Of a stretch of DNA of 64,000 bases, positions 26,018 to 33,740 are shown in pieces. This DNA is from Virgibacillus subterraneus (GTDB lineage: Bacteria > Bacillota > Bacilli > Bacillales > Amphibacillaceae): the NCBI RefSeq assembly GCF_900110695.1, contig NZ_FOEH01000003.1, positions 62,001-126,000 of the forward strand, read 5' to 3'. The stretch's first letter is position 1. Every line of letters starts with the position of its first letter. The position numbers were made by a program, and so were the translations under genes. The notes below the pieces were generated by a model that worked only from the letters and a program-made list of their open reading frames with translations, ran no database searches and was not told the DNA's origin.

Positions 26018-26881
26018 CTAGACTTTATGTTTGATTAGGTTGGCATCCAGCTCGTACGCTTCCTGAAGTCTTGTTGTAATCTTTCCCGGACGGCCATTGC
26101 CTATCGTATCGTTATCTACTTTAACAATCGGCAAGACTTCTGAAGTACTACTGGATAAGAATAATTCATCAGCTGCTGATATATCACTGATAGAAAAAGC
26201 CTCTTCTATTAGTGGTATATTATAATCGCGCGTGAACTTTTCTATACGCATGCGTACACAGCCATGTAGAATATTATTTGTGGTTGGGTGAGTATAAACT
26301 TTTCCATCTTTTACTAAATAAACATTGGAGGAACTGCATTCAGTTATAACTCCATCTTTATGAAGGATAGCTTCATAGCTGCCATTCTCTTTTGCCTCTT
26401 GTTTTGCGATAACATTAGGCAATAGATTTAAACTCTTAATATAACAATTTTCCCAACGAACATCACGCTGCGTAATCGTAGAAACCCCATCGGATAAATT
26501 TTTAAGATTACGAGGAAAGTCCTCCATATATGCATAAACGTTTGCTGGAACATCGGCTGGAAAAGTGTGTTCACGTGGTGCAGAACCGCGTGATGCCTGT
26601 AAGTATAGCTTTCCATCTGTTGTCATAGAATTTTTTTCTAATAATTTCTGCAGCAAGTTTGTTATTTCCTTTCTGGTGAAAGGTAACTCAATTTTAATTG
26701 CTTCCGCAGATCGAAACAGCCTGTTTACATGCTCATTAAGCAGATAATACTTGCCATTATAGATGCGGATTACTTCATATACACCATCACCAAATTGTAA
26801 TCCACGCTCTTCATATGGATATGTAAGGTCATCACGGTGTACAAAATTTGTTTGTGACATGATCACTGGATAGACAGACAT
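26018..26881 (-). CDS. dat: D-amino-acid transaminase
   Basis: The 287-residue protein is a fold-type IV PLP aminotransferase closely like Bacillus Dat: YEERGLQFGDGVYEVIRIY near the N-terminus, RGSAPREH, the PLP lysine in CYIKSLNLLPN (about residue 150), and ECSSSNVYLV with SSSTSEVLP for cofactor and substrate binding. It interconverts D-alanine and D-glutamate with their keto acids, supplying D-amino acids for peptidoglycan. AAGGAGGGG precedes the ATG. It is divergent from fnr, so the Fnr box between them could affect both genes. Confidence 0.9.
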   Translation of the reverse strand: MSVYPVIMSQTNFVHRDDLTYPYEERGLQFGDGVYEVIRIYNGKYYLLNEHVNRLFRSAEAIKIELPFTRKEITNLLQKLLEKNSMTTDGKLYLQASRGSAPREHTFPADVPANVYAYMEDFPRNLKNLSDGVSTITQRDVRWENCYIKSLNLLPNVIAKQEAKENGSYEAILHKDGVITECSSSNVYLVKDGKVYTHPTTNNILHGCVRMRIEKFTRDYNIPLIEEAFSISDISAADELFLSSSTSEVLPIVKVDNDTIGNGRPGKITTRLQEAYELDANLIKHKV

Positions 26882-26952
26882 ACTATTCCCCTCCTTGAAA
26901 CTTATGACTATTTTATATCTTCTTTCACTTTATGTAAATGTTTTGTTGAATA

Positions 26953-26994
26953 GTGACAAGTATCACGGAATTTGTTTTGTTTTCCTTTTATAAT
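26953..26994 (+). promoter_or_regulatory. Fnr box and -10 element of the fnr promoter
   Basis: GTGA-CAAGTA-TCAC (26953-26966) is a perfect core of the Crp/Fnr palindrome TGTGA-N6-TCACA. TATAAT follows at 26989-26994 without a proper -35. With transcription starting near 27001 the palindrome centres at -41.5, the class II activator position. Confidence 0.65.
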
Positions 26995-27031
26995 GGGTAT
27001 AGTAAGTTAGTGAAAGGAGGCACGACCATAA

Positions 27032-27721
27032 TTGGAACCAATGTTGGAACGACTCACTAAACATGAATACGGTGTTCTAATGGAAAATTCAAAACAAATA
27101 AACGTTAAGAAAGGTGAATTTATTTTTGAAGAGGGAAGTCCTGCTAATCATTTGTATTTTATACAACAGGGTGAGATAAGAATCTTTAAAAACCTTGGTT
27201 CAAATAAAGATATTACTATTTTCACACGCAGCAAAAATGATGGATTCGGTGAAATAGGCATTTTTAGTGGAGATAATTATTCCAATTCAGCACAAGCTGT
27301 TCAGGATAGTAAGCTGTATTCGATTACACGTCATGAAATTGAAGAGATCTTAGCACAGAATGGAAGAATAGGTCTTCACTTTACGCGCTGGGTAGCTGAA
27401 AATCTGGAAGCTAGTAAAGCAAAAATGCGTGATTACATCGCATTTGGCTCAGAAGGTGCTGTTGCATCTGTGTTTGTCCGGTATTCTAACATATGTGGTG
27501 TCGATACTCCGGAAGGGATACAGCTAACTAATCCAATTATGATTCAGGATATTAGCAAACATATTGCTGTATCAAGAGAAACAGTCAGCCGTATTGTGAA
27601 TAAATGGAAAGAACAAGGGATTATAGACAATCAAAATAAACACTTTATACTTAAAGATATGAGCTATTTTAGGAGATTGCTTGTTTGTGACCAATGTGGT
27701 GTACAGAATTGTGCAATATAA
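27032..27721 (+). CDS. fnr: Crp/Fnr-family anaerobic regulator, Bacillus Fnr type
   Basis: The 229-residue protein has a cyclic-nucleotide-binding fold (about 10-110), a dimer helix (about 112-138) and a winged helix-turn-helix with HIAVSRETVSRIVNKW. The C-terminus carries Cys219, Cys222 and Cys227 (CDQCGVQNC). Their spacing matches the three cysteines that, with an Asp, hold the [4Fe-4S] cluster of B. subtilis Fnr; Asp134 here is a plausible fourth ligand. TTG at 27032 follows AAGGAGG by 11 bases, and a TAA directly upstream rules out longer forms. Oxygen control of anaerobic genes is inferred from the family. Confidence 0.8.
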   Translation: MEPMLERLTKHEYGVLMENSKQINVKKGEFIFEEGSPANHLYFIQQGEIRIFKNLGSNKDITIFTRSKNDGFGEIGIFSGDNYSNSAQAVQDSKLYSITRHEIEEILAQNGRIGLHFTRWVAENLEASKAKMRDYIAFGSEGAVASVFVRYSNICGVDTPEGIQLTNPIMIQDISKHIAVSRETVSRIVNKWKEQGIIDNQNKHFILKDMSYFRRLLVCDQCGVQNCAI

Positions 27722-27745
27722 TTTAATCTGTTATTTCTTATAATT

Positions 27746-27809
27746 ACAATCGAACGTGGATGAAGAAAAGTGGCATTATTTATAAAAATGTTCATTCATG
27801 TTCGATTGT
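27746..27809. other. Long imperfect hairpin after fnr
   Basis: ACAATCGAACGTGGATGAA pairs imperfectly with TTCATTCATGTTCGATTGT, around a 26-base loop. Possible mRNA 3' stabiliser or weak terminator; no T tract. Confidence 0.4.
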
Positions 27810-27842
27810 CGATAAGCTAAGTTTAAAAAATAAAAAAAACTA

Positions 27843-27871
27843 TTGATTCGATTTGATAGAGTTGGTATAAT
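27843..27871 (+). promoter_or_regulatory. Sigma-A promoter for repeat R4 and tRNA-Gly
   Basis: TTGATT, 17 bases, TATAAT. Transcription would begin near 27878, just before repeat R4, and read into the tRNA. Confidence 0.65.
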
Positions 27872-27885
27872 GTGTAGTGTTCCTT

Positions 27886-27972
27886 AGAAAACTTGGCTTG
27901 TCGCCAAGCCCTAATGGCGAAAGCCTTAGTTGCACTTATGCAGTAAGAAAGGATTTATACTTTCTTAACTGC
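27886..27972 (+). repeat. Dispersed two-hairpin repeat, family R, copy R4
   Basis: Full-length copy. The first stem has GGCTTGTCGCCA against TGGCGAAAGCC, and the second has GCAGTAAGAAAG against CTTTCTTAACTGC. It lies between the promoter and the tRNA-Gly gene. Confidence 0.85.
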
Positions 27973-28014
27973 CCGAAAAGGGAGCATCCATCGTACATAA
28001 TATACGGGTGAAAT

Positions 28015-28088
28015 GCGGGTGTAGTTTAGTGGTAAAACTTCAGCCTTCCAAGCTGATATCGTGGGTTCGATTCCCATCACCCGCTCCA
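28015..28088 (+). tRNA. tRNA-Gly (anticodon TCC)
   Basis: The acceptor stem GCGGGTG (28015-28021) pairs with CACCCGC (28078-28084), with discriminator T and encoded CCA to 28088. The anticodon arm is TCAGC-CTTCCAA-GCTGA, giving anticodon TCC. The T arm contains GTGGG-TTCGATT-CCCAT. The gene follows a sigma-A-like promoter and repeat R4; no other tRNA is near. Confidence 0.95.
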
Positions 28089-28218
28089 TACATAAGTCAT
28101 AACGCAGTGTTTCGTAACATATCCTACGAAGCATTGCGTTTTTTCATTGTAGAACTTGAACTTATATCAATTTACGTTGTATTCTTAAGATAAATACGAT
28201 AATTTGAGGGATTTTTAT

Positions 28219-29922
28219 ATGAAAAAATTAATGCAAAACTTGAAACATATTGATGGTAAGGGCTATAAAGCATATAAAAGTGTTCAGGGTCACTACACAT
28301 TTGATGATTTTGATTTATATATAGATTATGTGCAGGGAGATCCATTCGCTACACCATCCAAAATACGTGTTGTCATTCCAGCTCAAAAGCGGCAGGCCAA
28401 AAGGGAGTGGCTCGAATCTCAGGCACGCAAAATTGCTGCAGAGGATGTGTTTGCTCGCAAAGTTGGTACAGCCGTGGCAAAGGGTGGACAGTTTATCAAG
28501 GGGTCTGGAAAGAGTGGACAGATTCTTTTTGATAAGCCTGGACAGGAAGTTCTAGAGCGGAGCGCTGTTCAAATTGATTCAGCATCAATAACGGTATGTA
28601 TATCTATTGGCTTACCGGCGAATGGACGAAAAATTAATGGAAGAGAGGCGGAGAAGTTATTTTCAAATGCCATTCCGACGATAATTAAAGATTCCATTCT
28701 TACCATAACTGATGAAGAAATTAATAAGGTTATCGAGCTTGCCGATCAGCAGGAAGCTATTCGCAGCGAAATGCATAATAATGATTGGATTTCATTTATT
28801 GCAAATGGCTCGATTTTGCCAAGGGAAAGCGGTATTAGTAACCGACCACTAAAAGATGCAGTTCCTTTTAAAAGTCCTGCTGCAGATGAAGTAGAAATTC
28901 AGTTGCCGCACCAATCCCAACCAGTTAAAGGAATGGCAATCAAAAAAGGTATCTCACTCATTGTTGGTGGTGGTTATCATGGTAAAAGCACGATTTTACA
29001 GGCGATAGAGCGAGGTGTATATTCACATACAAAAGGTGATGGACGTGAGTACGTACTTACTGATTCTGATGCTGTGAAAATTCGTGCAGAAGATGGGCGG
29101 CAAGTTACTGGTGTTAACATTTCACCATTTATCAATAATTTACCACACAAACAGGATACACAATTCTTCTCGACTGAAAATGCCAGCGGAAGTACCTCGC
29201 AGGCAGCGAATGTAATGGAAGCATTAGAAGCAGGAGCTACTACATTGCTAATCGATGAGGATACCAGCGCAACGAACTTTATGATCCGTGATCATCGAAT
29301 GCAGCAGCTTGTGAAAAAGGATAAAGAGCCAATCACACCGTTTATTGACAAAATAAAACAATTGCGTGATCAGCTTGATGTATCAACAATTCTCGTTATG
29401 GGAGGTTCCGGTGATTACTTTGCTGTAGCGGATTCGATTATTATGATGGAAGCATATGTCCCTTATAATGTAACGAATGATGCAAAGGAAATAATGGAAA
29501 AATACCCATTAGACCGCGATACCTTATCGGACGAAGCTTTTGGTGATGTAGCTAAGCGTTACTTTCAGCAGGGTTCCTTGCAGACCAAAAAAGGAAGTCG
29601 TCCGAAAACACAGGCAAAAGGCTTAACTAAAATTATTATGGGTCGGACGGATATTTCATTTGATGATACCGAGCAACTAGTGGATTCTTCACAAACACGC
29701 ATGATTACAGAAGTTATTCAATTCTTGGATCGAACCAACGGGCTTGGTGCTAAATCGTTAAATAAACTACTGGATGATCTGGAAGAACAGATGGATAAAA
29801 GCGGATTAGCATCATTTACGACATTTAAAAATCAGCATCCAGGTGATATCGCACGACCACGCCGGTATGAAATCGCTGCTGTGTTGAATAGAATTCGTAC
29901 AGCAAAAGTTACGCAAAAATAG
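28219..29922 (+). CDS. ABC-class ATPase domain protein (PF09818 type)
   Basis: The 567-residue soluble protein belongs to the 'predicted ATPase of the ABC class' family. It has an N-terminal region (about 1-240), a P-loop GGGYHGKST (about 254-262), a signature-like NASGSTSQAANVMEAL, Walker B TTLLIDEDTSATNFM, and a C-terminal helical segment. It has no transmembrane partner. The function of the family is unknown; roles in nucleic acid or RNA repair have been suggested. ATG at 28219 lies 8 bases after GAGGG; a TTG at 28204 is upstream of that site. Confidence 0.85.
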   Translation: MKKLMQNLKHIDGKGYKAYKSVQGHYTFDDFDLYIDYVQGDPFATPSKIRVVIPAQKRQAKREWLESQARKIAAEDVFARKVGTAVAKGGQFIKGSGKSGQILFDKPGQEVLERSAVQIDSASITVCISIGLPANGRKINGREAEKLFSNAIPTIIKDSILTITDEEINKVIELADQQEAIRSEMHNNDWISFIANGSILPRESGISNRPLKDAVPFKSPAADEVEIQLPHQSQPVKGMAIKKGISLIVGGGYHGKSTILQAIERGVYSHTKGDGREYVLTDSDAVKIRAEDGRQVTGVNISPFINNLPHKQDTQFFSTENASGSTSQAANVMEALEAGATTLLIDEDTSATNFMIRDHRMQQLVKKDKEPITPFIDKIKQLRDQLDVSTILVMGGSGDYFAVADSIIMMEAYVPYNVTNDAKEIMEKYPLDRDTLSDEAFGDVAKRYFQQGSLQTKKGSRPKTQAKGLTKIIMGRTDISFDDTEQLVDSSQTRMITEVIQFLDRTNGLGAKSLNKLLDDLEEQMDKSGLASFTTFKNQHPGDIARPRRYEIAAVLNRIRTAKVTQK

Positions 29923-29937
29923 AAGGGAGGTTTACCG

Positions 29938-31083
29938 TTGAATACAGACCATTTGAAGCAGGAGATTATTGACTACAGCAAGGATATAGGCATCGATAAA
30001 ATAGGGTTTGCATCTGCTGATGTGTTTGGTGAATTGAAAGAACGATTACGGCGTCAGCAGTCGCTTGGCTATCAATCAGGCTTCGAAAAAGGGTCTGTAG
30101 ACGAGAGAACGGAACCAGAGCGGTTATTACCAGAGTCGAAGTCGATTCTTTCAATTGCAATCGCCTACCCTTCACGAATTAAGGATTCACCAAAAAGCAC
30201 GAAAGATGAACGTCGCGGGATATTTTGCCGTGCCTCATGGGGTGTTGACTACCATGTTGTTTTACGGGAAAAGCTTGAGAAGCTTTCTGCCTTCATTGAG
30301 GAAAAATTCCCTGATGCAGTAAATAAGGTGATGGTCGACACAGGTGAATTATCAGATCGTGCGGTGGCAGAACGTGCTGGTATTGGATTCAGCGGGAAAA
30401 ACACTTCTATTATTACACCTGAATTCGGATCATATGTTTATCTTGGTGAACTGATTACGAATATACCTTTTGTCCCTGATAAGCCGCTTGCAGATGGGTG
30501 CGGTTCCTGTACAAAATGCCTGGATGCTTGTCCAACCGGAGCTCTCGTTCAAGGCGGACAGTTAAATGCACAGCGCTGCCTTGCTTTCTTAACTCAGACA
30601 AAAGACTTTATGCCAGATGAATTCCGTTCACAAATTGGTAATTTCATTTATGGGTTTGACACGTGTCAGGTTGTTTGTCCGTATAACCAAAAGGTAGACT
30701 TTCATAATCATCCAGAGCTTGAACCGGAGCCAGATGTTGCAAAACCAAAATTAAAGCCAATGCTACGGATATCCAACCGAGAATTTAAGGAAACGTTTGG
30801 TCATATAGCGGGTTCCTGGCGAGGGAAGAAACCGTTACAGCGAAATGCTCTCATTGCCCTTGGCCACTATAAGGACGTGACGGCTGTTGAGGAAATGATT
30901 GCAGTTATGAAAAATGATGTTCGTCCGGTGATACGCGGTACCGCTGCATGGTCACTTGGTAAAATCGGCACCAATGAAGCATTTGAAGCAATTACTGAAG
31001 CAATGGAAAAAGAAACAGATGAACAGGTTTTATTTGAAATGAAAAAAGGATTGAACTTTCAACAGGAATTTTCCACTACGTAA
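29938..31083 (+). CDS. queG: tRNA epoxyqueuosine(34) reductase
   Basis: The 381-residue protein matches QueG: an N-terminal cobalamin-binding region, two [4Fe-4S] motifs CGSCTKCLDACPTGAL (about 187-202) and CQVVCPYNQ (about 242-250) with further cysteine in CLAFLTQT, and a C-terminal HEAT-like extension seen in the longer Bacillus form. It carries out the last step of queuosine formation in tRNA, reducing epoxyqueuosine. TTG start after AAGGGAGGT. It follows the ABC-class ATPase by 15 bases, so the two are co-transcribed. Confidence 0.93.
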   Translation: MNTDHLKQEIIDYSKDIGIDKIGFASADVFGELKERLRRQQSLGYQSGFEKGSVDERTEPERLLPESKSILSIAIAYPSRIKDSPKSTKDERRGIFCRASWGVDYHVVLREKLEKLSAFIEEKFPDAVNKVMVDTGELSDRAVAERAGIGFSGKNTSIITPEFGSYVYLGELITNIPFVPDKPLADGCGSCTKCLDACPTGALVQGGQLNAQRCLAFLTQTKDFMPDEFRSQIGNFIYGFDTCQVVCPYNQKVDFHNHPELEPEPDVAKPKLKPMLRISNREFKETFGHIAGSWRGKKPLQRNALIALGHYKDVTAVEEMIAVMKNDVRPVIRGTAAWSLGKIGTNEAFEAITEAMEKETDEQVLFEMKKGLNFQQEFSTT

Positions 31084-31169
31084 TACGCTTTGCTGTTCTC
31101 TAAAAGGTGTTGCTTATTTTAAGGAATGAATTTTCACAAGTAGTTGATATAAACTTAGATATAGATTAA

Positions 31170-31260
31170 GGGGTAACCGTTTCGTAGTATTTAGTGGGGC
31201 TCACCAGTCGCCCGCGAAAAACGAGGTGTATTTCCGGAGCGGTTTCATAGCACTCAAGTA
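31170..31260 (-). repeat. Solo fragment E4 of the composite repeat family
   Basis: GTGTATTTCCGGAGCGGTTT and CATAGCACTCAA (31226-31257) are the reverse complement of E1 positions about 22,280-22,312. The preceding GGGGCTCACCAGTCGCCCGC resembles the GGCTC...GCCCGC core found widely in Bacillaceae repeats. It fills the gap between queG and ogt. Confidence 0.6.
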
Positions 31261-31340
31261 TTTTCCACATTATGTCACTGATAAATAGCAGCAAACTTCC
31301 ATTAAACTTACTAAAAAATATAAGGAAAGAGGATTTGGAT

Positions 31341-31847
31341 ATGGAACTATACTATGATGAAATGGAATCACCAGTTGGTCCGTTGACAATTATTAGTGAT
31401 GGTGAACACATTGTTCGAATAGAATATGGATCGTTTAATCAAATGGAAGCGAAAATGGGAAAGTGGAGCGAACGTTATTTTGACAATCCGATATTTATCC
31501 ATAAACCAGGGAAAGTTGATTATGTCAAAATTGAACTTCAAGACTACTTTAACGGAAAACGCAGTGTTTTCTCATTTGACTTTTCTTTCCATGGCACACC
31601 TTTTCAGCATAAAGTTTGGCAAGCTTTGTACGACACTATTTCGTATGGTGAAACGAAAACATATAAAGATATTGCGGCTGCAATTGGTAATCCTAAAGCG
31701 GTTCGTGCAGTTGGTGGTGCAGTAAATAAGAATCCATTTTCTATTGTTGTCCCATGCCATCGTGTTATTGGCGCAAATGGTAAAATGGTTGGTTATAATG
31801 GTGGGCTTGATAAAAAAGAATATTTACTTGCCCATGAAGCTAGATAA
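31341..31847 (+). CDS. ogt: Methylated-DNA--[protein]-cysteine S-methyltransferase
   Basis: The 168-residue protein has an N-terminal RNase-H-like domain (about 1-80) and the C-terminal DNA-binding domain with PFQHKVWQAL, the recognition helix region GNPKAVRAVGGA and the suicide active site PCHRV (Cys139). It removes O6-methylguanine lesions by self-alkylation. I chose ATG 31341, 8 bases after AAAGAGG, so the protein begins MELYYDEMESPVGP, the usual start; an in-frame ATG at 31272 lies nearer the repeat fragment and is not supported. Confidence 0.9.
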   Translation: MELYYDEMESPVGPLTIISDGEHIVRIEYGSFNQMEAKMGKWSERYFDNPIFIHKPGKVDYVKIELQDYFNGKRSVFSFDFSFHGTPFQHKVWQALYDTISYGETKTYKDIAAAIGNPKAVRAVGGAVNKNPFSIVVPCHRVIGANGKMVGYNGGLDKKEYLLAHEAR

Positions 31848-31876
31848 AAGCTCTTATAATTGCATTTAATCATATG

Positions 31877-31911
31877 TCCTCTCCATATACTCAAAGTGGA
31901 GGGGATTTTTT
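31877..31911 (+). terminator. Intrinsic terminator of ogt whose 3' arm holds the next gene's ribosome site
   Basis: TCCTCTCCA (31877-31885) pairs with TGGAGGGGA (31897-31905), followed by six Ts and then the ATG of the next gene at 31912. Confidence 0.7.
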
Positions 31912-32757
31912 ATGGAGAAAATTAAGGATATATGGCTAAATTTTTTTCAAGGAAAAGAGGTTGATGAGGGTTGGTGGGAACGAAAGAAAATGGTATGTAA
32001 TGATAGGGATGCAGAAATTATTCGAATTAGTGGGAAGGGGCAATTTTTTGAAGAACTTCGCTACTCCAATAAAGTAAGCTATCAATATTTATTGCATTTA
32101 TCTTTTTTAATGAAACAAGAAGATCAATTCATCAGGGAAGAACAGGTTATTCCGTTTCAGTTTCGGATAGAAGAAGGGGAGATTAAAGATCATAAAGTAG
32201 TAGAACCAAAAGTTTTAACAATCGATACACCATCAATGGAAACAGATGAAATTCGCAATCTAGCTGATGAACGCTTTACTTATGATCGGCGTGCTGCAGT
32301 ACAATATGCCGAACACTGGTGGAATAGTTATAATCCCGCTTACCGTAAGTTCGATGTAGATTGCACGAATTATATATCACAATGTTTACGTGCTGGAGGC
32401 GCTCCAATGCGTGGCTTTCCTAACCGTGGAAGTGGTTGGTGGTATCAAGCGGATAACTGGAGTTTCAGTTGGGCGGTAGCACACTCCATGCGCTGGTATT
32501 TAAGTGGGTCAACAGCAGGGTTAAAAGGAAAAGAAATGGAATCAGCACGGGACCTAATACTTGGTGATGTGATCTGCTATGATTTCCAAGGAAATGGTAA
32601 GTGGGATCATAATACAATTGTTGTGGCAAAAGACGCAAACGGGATGCCACTGGTAAACGCGCATACTGATAATAGTCGGAACCGTTATTGGTCGTATGAG
32701 GATTCAACAGCATGGACTTCAAATATTCAATATAAGTTTTTTCGAATTGGTGAGTAG
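31912..32757 (+). CDS. Amidase-domain protein (Amidase_6 / CHAP-like)
   Basis: The 281-residue protein has an uncharacterised N-terminal half (1-125) and a C-terminal putative amidase domain: DVDCTNYISQCLRAGG with the nucleophile Cys (about 145), GSGWWYQ, and WDHNTIVV with the likely catalytic His (about 235). This NlpC/CHAP-like fold suggests peptidoglycan or peptide amide cleavage. No signal peptide is visible, so it may act on cytoplasmic substrates or in sporulation. The ATG is preceded by GGAGGGG, which lies within a terminator stem. Confidence 0.8.
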   Translation: MEKIKDIWLNFFQGKEVDEGWWERKKMVCNDRDAEIIRISGKGQFFEELRYSNKVSYQYLLHLSFLMKQEDQFIREEQVIPFQFRIEEGEIKDHKVVEPKVLTIDTPSMETDEIRNLADERFTYDRRAAVQYAEHWWNSYNPAYRKFDVDCTNYISQCLRAGGAPMRGFPNRGSGWWYQADNWSFSWAVAHSMRWYLSGSTAGLKGKEMESARDLILGDVICYDFQGNGKWDHNTIVVAKDANGMPLVNAHTDNSRNRYWSYEDSTAWTSNIQYKFFRIGE

Positions 32758-32799
32758 TGTATAATGGTGTAGGTATTAATCGAATTAGGAGAATGAACA

Positions 32800-33273
32800 G
32801 TGAGTATAAATATTGTATTATATCAGCCAGAAATACCTGCAAATACGGGAAATATTGCAAGAACATGTTTAGCAACAGATGCAACGCTGCATTTGATCCA
32901 TCCACTTGGGTTTTCTACCGATGATAAAATGGTGAAGCGCGCTGGGCTTGATTATTGGGAAAACGTCGATATTCGCGAATATGATTCAATCCAAGACTTA
33001 TATGCTACATATCCAGAAGGAACGTTTTATTATATTGAAAACTTTGGTACAAAGTATTATACGGAATATGATTACAGTAATAGTGATGAAGACCTGTTCT
33101 TTGTATTTGGCCGCGAGACGGACGGAATTCCGAAAAGCCTTTTAGAGGGAAAAGAAGACAGGTGCTTGCGAATTCATATGAGTGATAAAGTACGGTCGTT
33201 AAATTTGTCCAACACTTCAGCGATTATTATCTATGAAGCATTAAGACAGCGGGACTTTTCAGGGCTGGAATAG
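32800..33273 (+). CDS. trmL: tRNA (cytidine(34)-2'-O)-methyltransferase
   Basis: The 157-residue protein is a SPOUT methyltransferase: N-terminal VLYQPEIPANTGNIARTCLA, then the knotted C-terminal part with FVFGRETDGIP and SDKVRSLNLSNTSAIIIYEALRQ. It methylates the wobble ribose of leucine tRNAs using S-adenosylmethionine. GTG start after AGGAGAATG. Length and motifs match TrmL/CspR of Bacillus. Confidence 0.93.
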   Translation: MSINIVLYQPEIPANTGNIARTCLATDATLHLIHPLGFSTDDKMVKRAGLDYWENVDIREYDSIQDLYATYPEGTFYYIENFGTKYYTEYDYSNSDEDLFFVFGRETDGIPKSLLEGKEDRCLRIHMSDKVRSLNLSNTSAIIIYEALRQRDFSGLE

Positions 33274-33284
33274 ATTGGTATTTT

Positions 33285-33338
33285 AGAAGACTCAGCTTAT
33301 CTCCGAGCCATTGCACTTATGCAATGAGAAAATACTGC
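33285..33338 (+). repeat. Degenerate repeat, family R, copy R5
   Basis: It retains AGAAGACTCAGC, TTGCACTTATGCAATGAGAAAA and a terminal TACTGC. The first hairpin is largely lost. Confidence 0.55.
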
Positions 33339-33340
33339 TA

Positions 33341-33374
33341 AAAAAGCCGTCATGTGTGAACATGGCGGCTTTTA
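33341..33374. terminator. Bidirectional terminator between trmL and the small peptide gene
   Basis: AAAAGCCGTCATG pairs with CATGGCGGCTTTT over a 6-base loop, with A and T tracts on either side. Confidence 0.8.
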
Positions 33375-33377
33375 TTA

Positions 33378-33479
33378 TTACTGTTCCTTTTTAGGAACTC
33401 CTGGTTTTGCATCGTAACCTGAAGTGAAGCAAGATGTTACAAATGTTACAATAACGCCCATTAATAGTGCTAATTTCAT
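33378..33479 (-). CDS. 33-residue secreted or lipid-anchored peptide (unrecognised)
   Basis: A short frame runs from ATG 33479 to TAA 33378. The peptide begins MKLALLMGVIVTFVTSCF and ends GVPKKEQ. The start is a compact signal sequence with a lipobox-like VTSC, so it may be a small lipoprotein or a signalling-peptide precursor. GGAGGAAACG lies 4-10 bases before the ATG. A sigma-A promoter (33536-33564) and a terminator directly after the stop make a complete transcription unit. I recognise no family. Confidence 0.6.
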   Translation of the reverse strand: MKLALLMGVIVTFVTSCFTSGYDAKPGVPKKEQ

Positions 33480-33535
33480 GACGTTTCCTCCTTCTATTCT
33501 ATATGTAAAGTACGCATTAACATATTTATGCCCTT

Positions 33536-33564
33536 ATTATACCGAATAATTAACCTTATGTGAA
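33536..33564 (-). promoter_or_regulatory. Sigma-A promoter of the 33-residue peptide gene
   Basis: On the minus strand TTCACA is followed after 17 bases by TATAAT, one mismatch from consensus overall. The start of transcription would be near 33529, leaving a 50-base leader. Confidence 0.7.
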
Positions 33565-33615
33565 CCAGGAGATATGTCATGTTCATGAAAATATTTGAAA
33601 TGACTTGATTGTATG

Positions 33616-33644
33616 TTGTTTCTATTTGCAAAATAGGGTATATT
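33616..33644 (+). promoter_or_regulatory. Sigma-A-like promoter of odhAB
   Basis: TTGTTT, 17 bases, TATATT, about 97 bases before the odhA start. Confidence 0.5.
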
Positions 33645-33740
33645 AGTTGATGAAATCATAGTAGAGTTCTATAATGAAACTTGAGTGTAAAAGACCGTTT
33701 TGCAACGGGGTAAAGTTAACTTCTAATGGGGGTATAAGAC

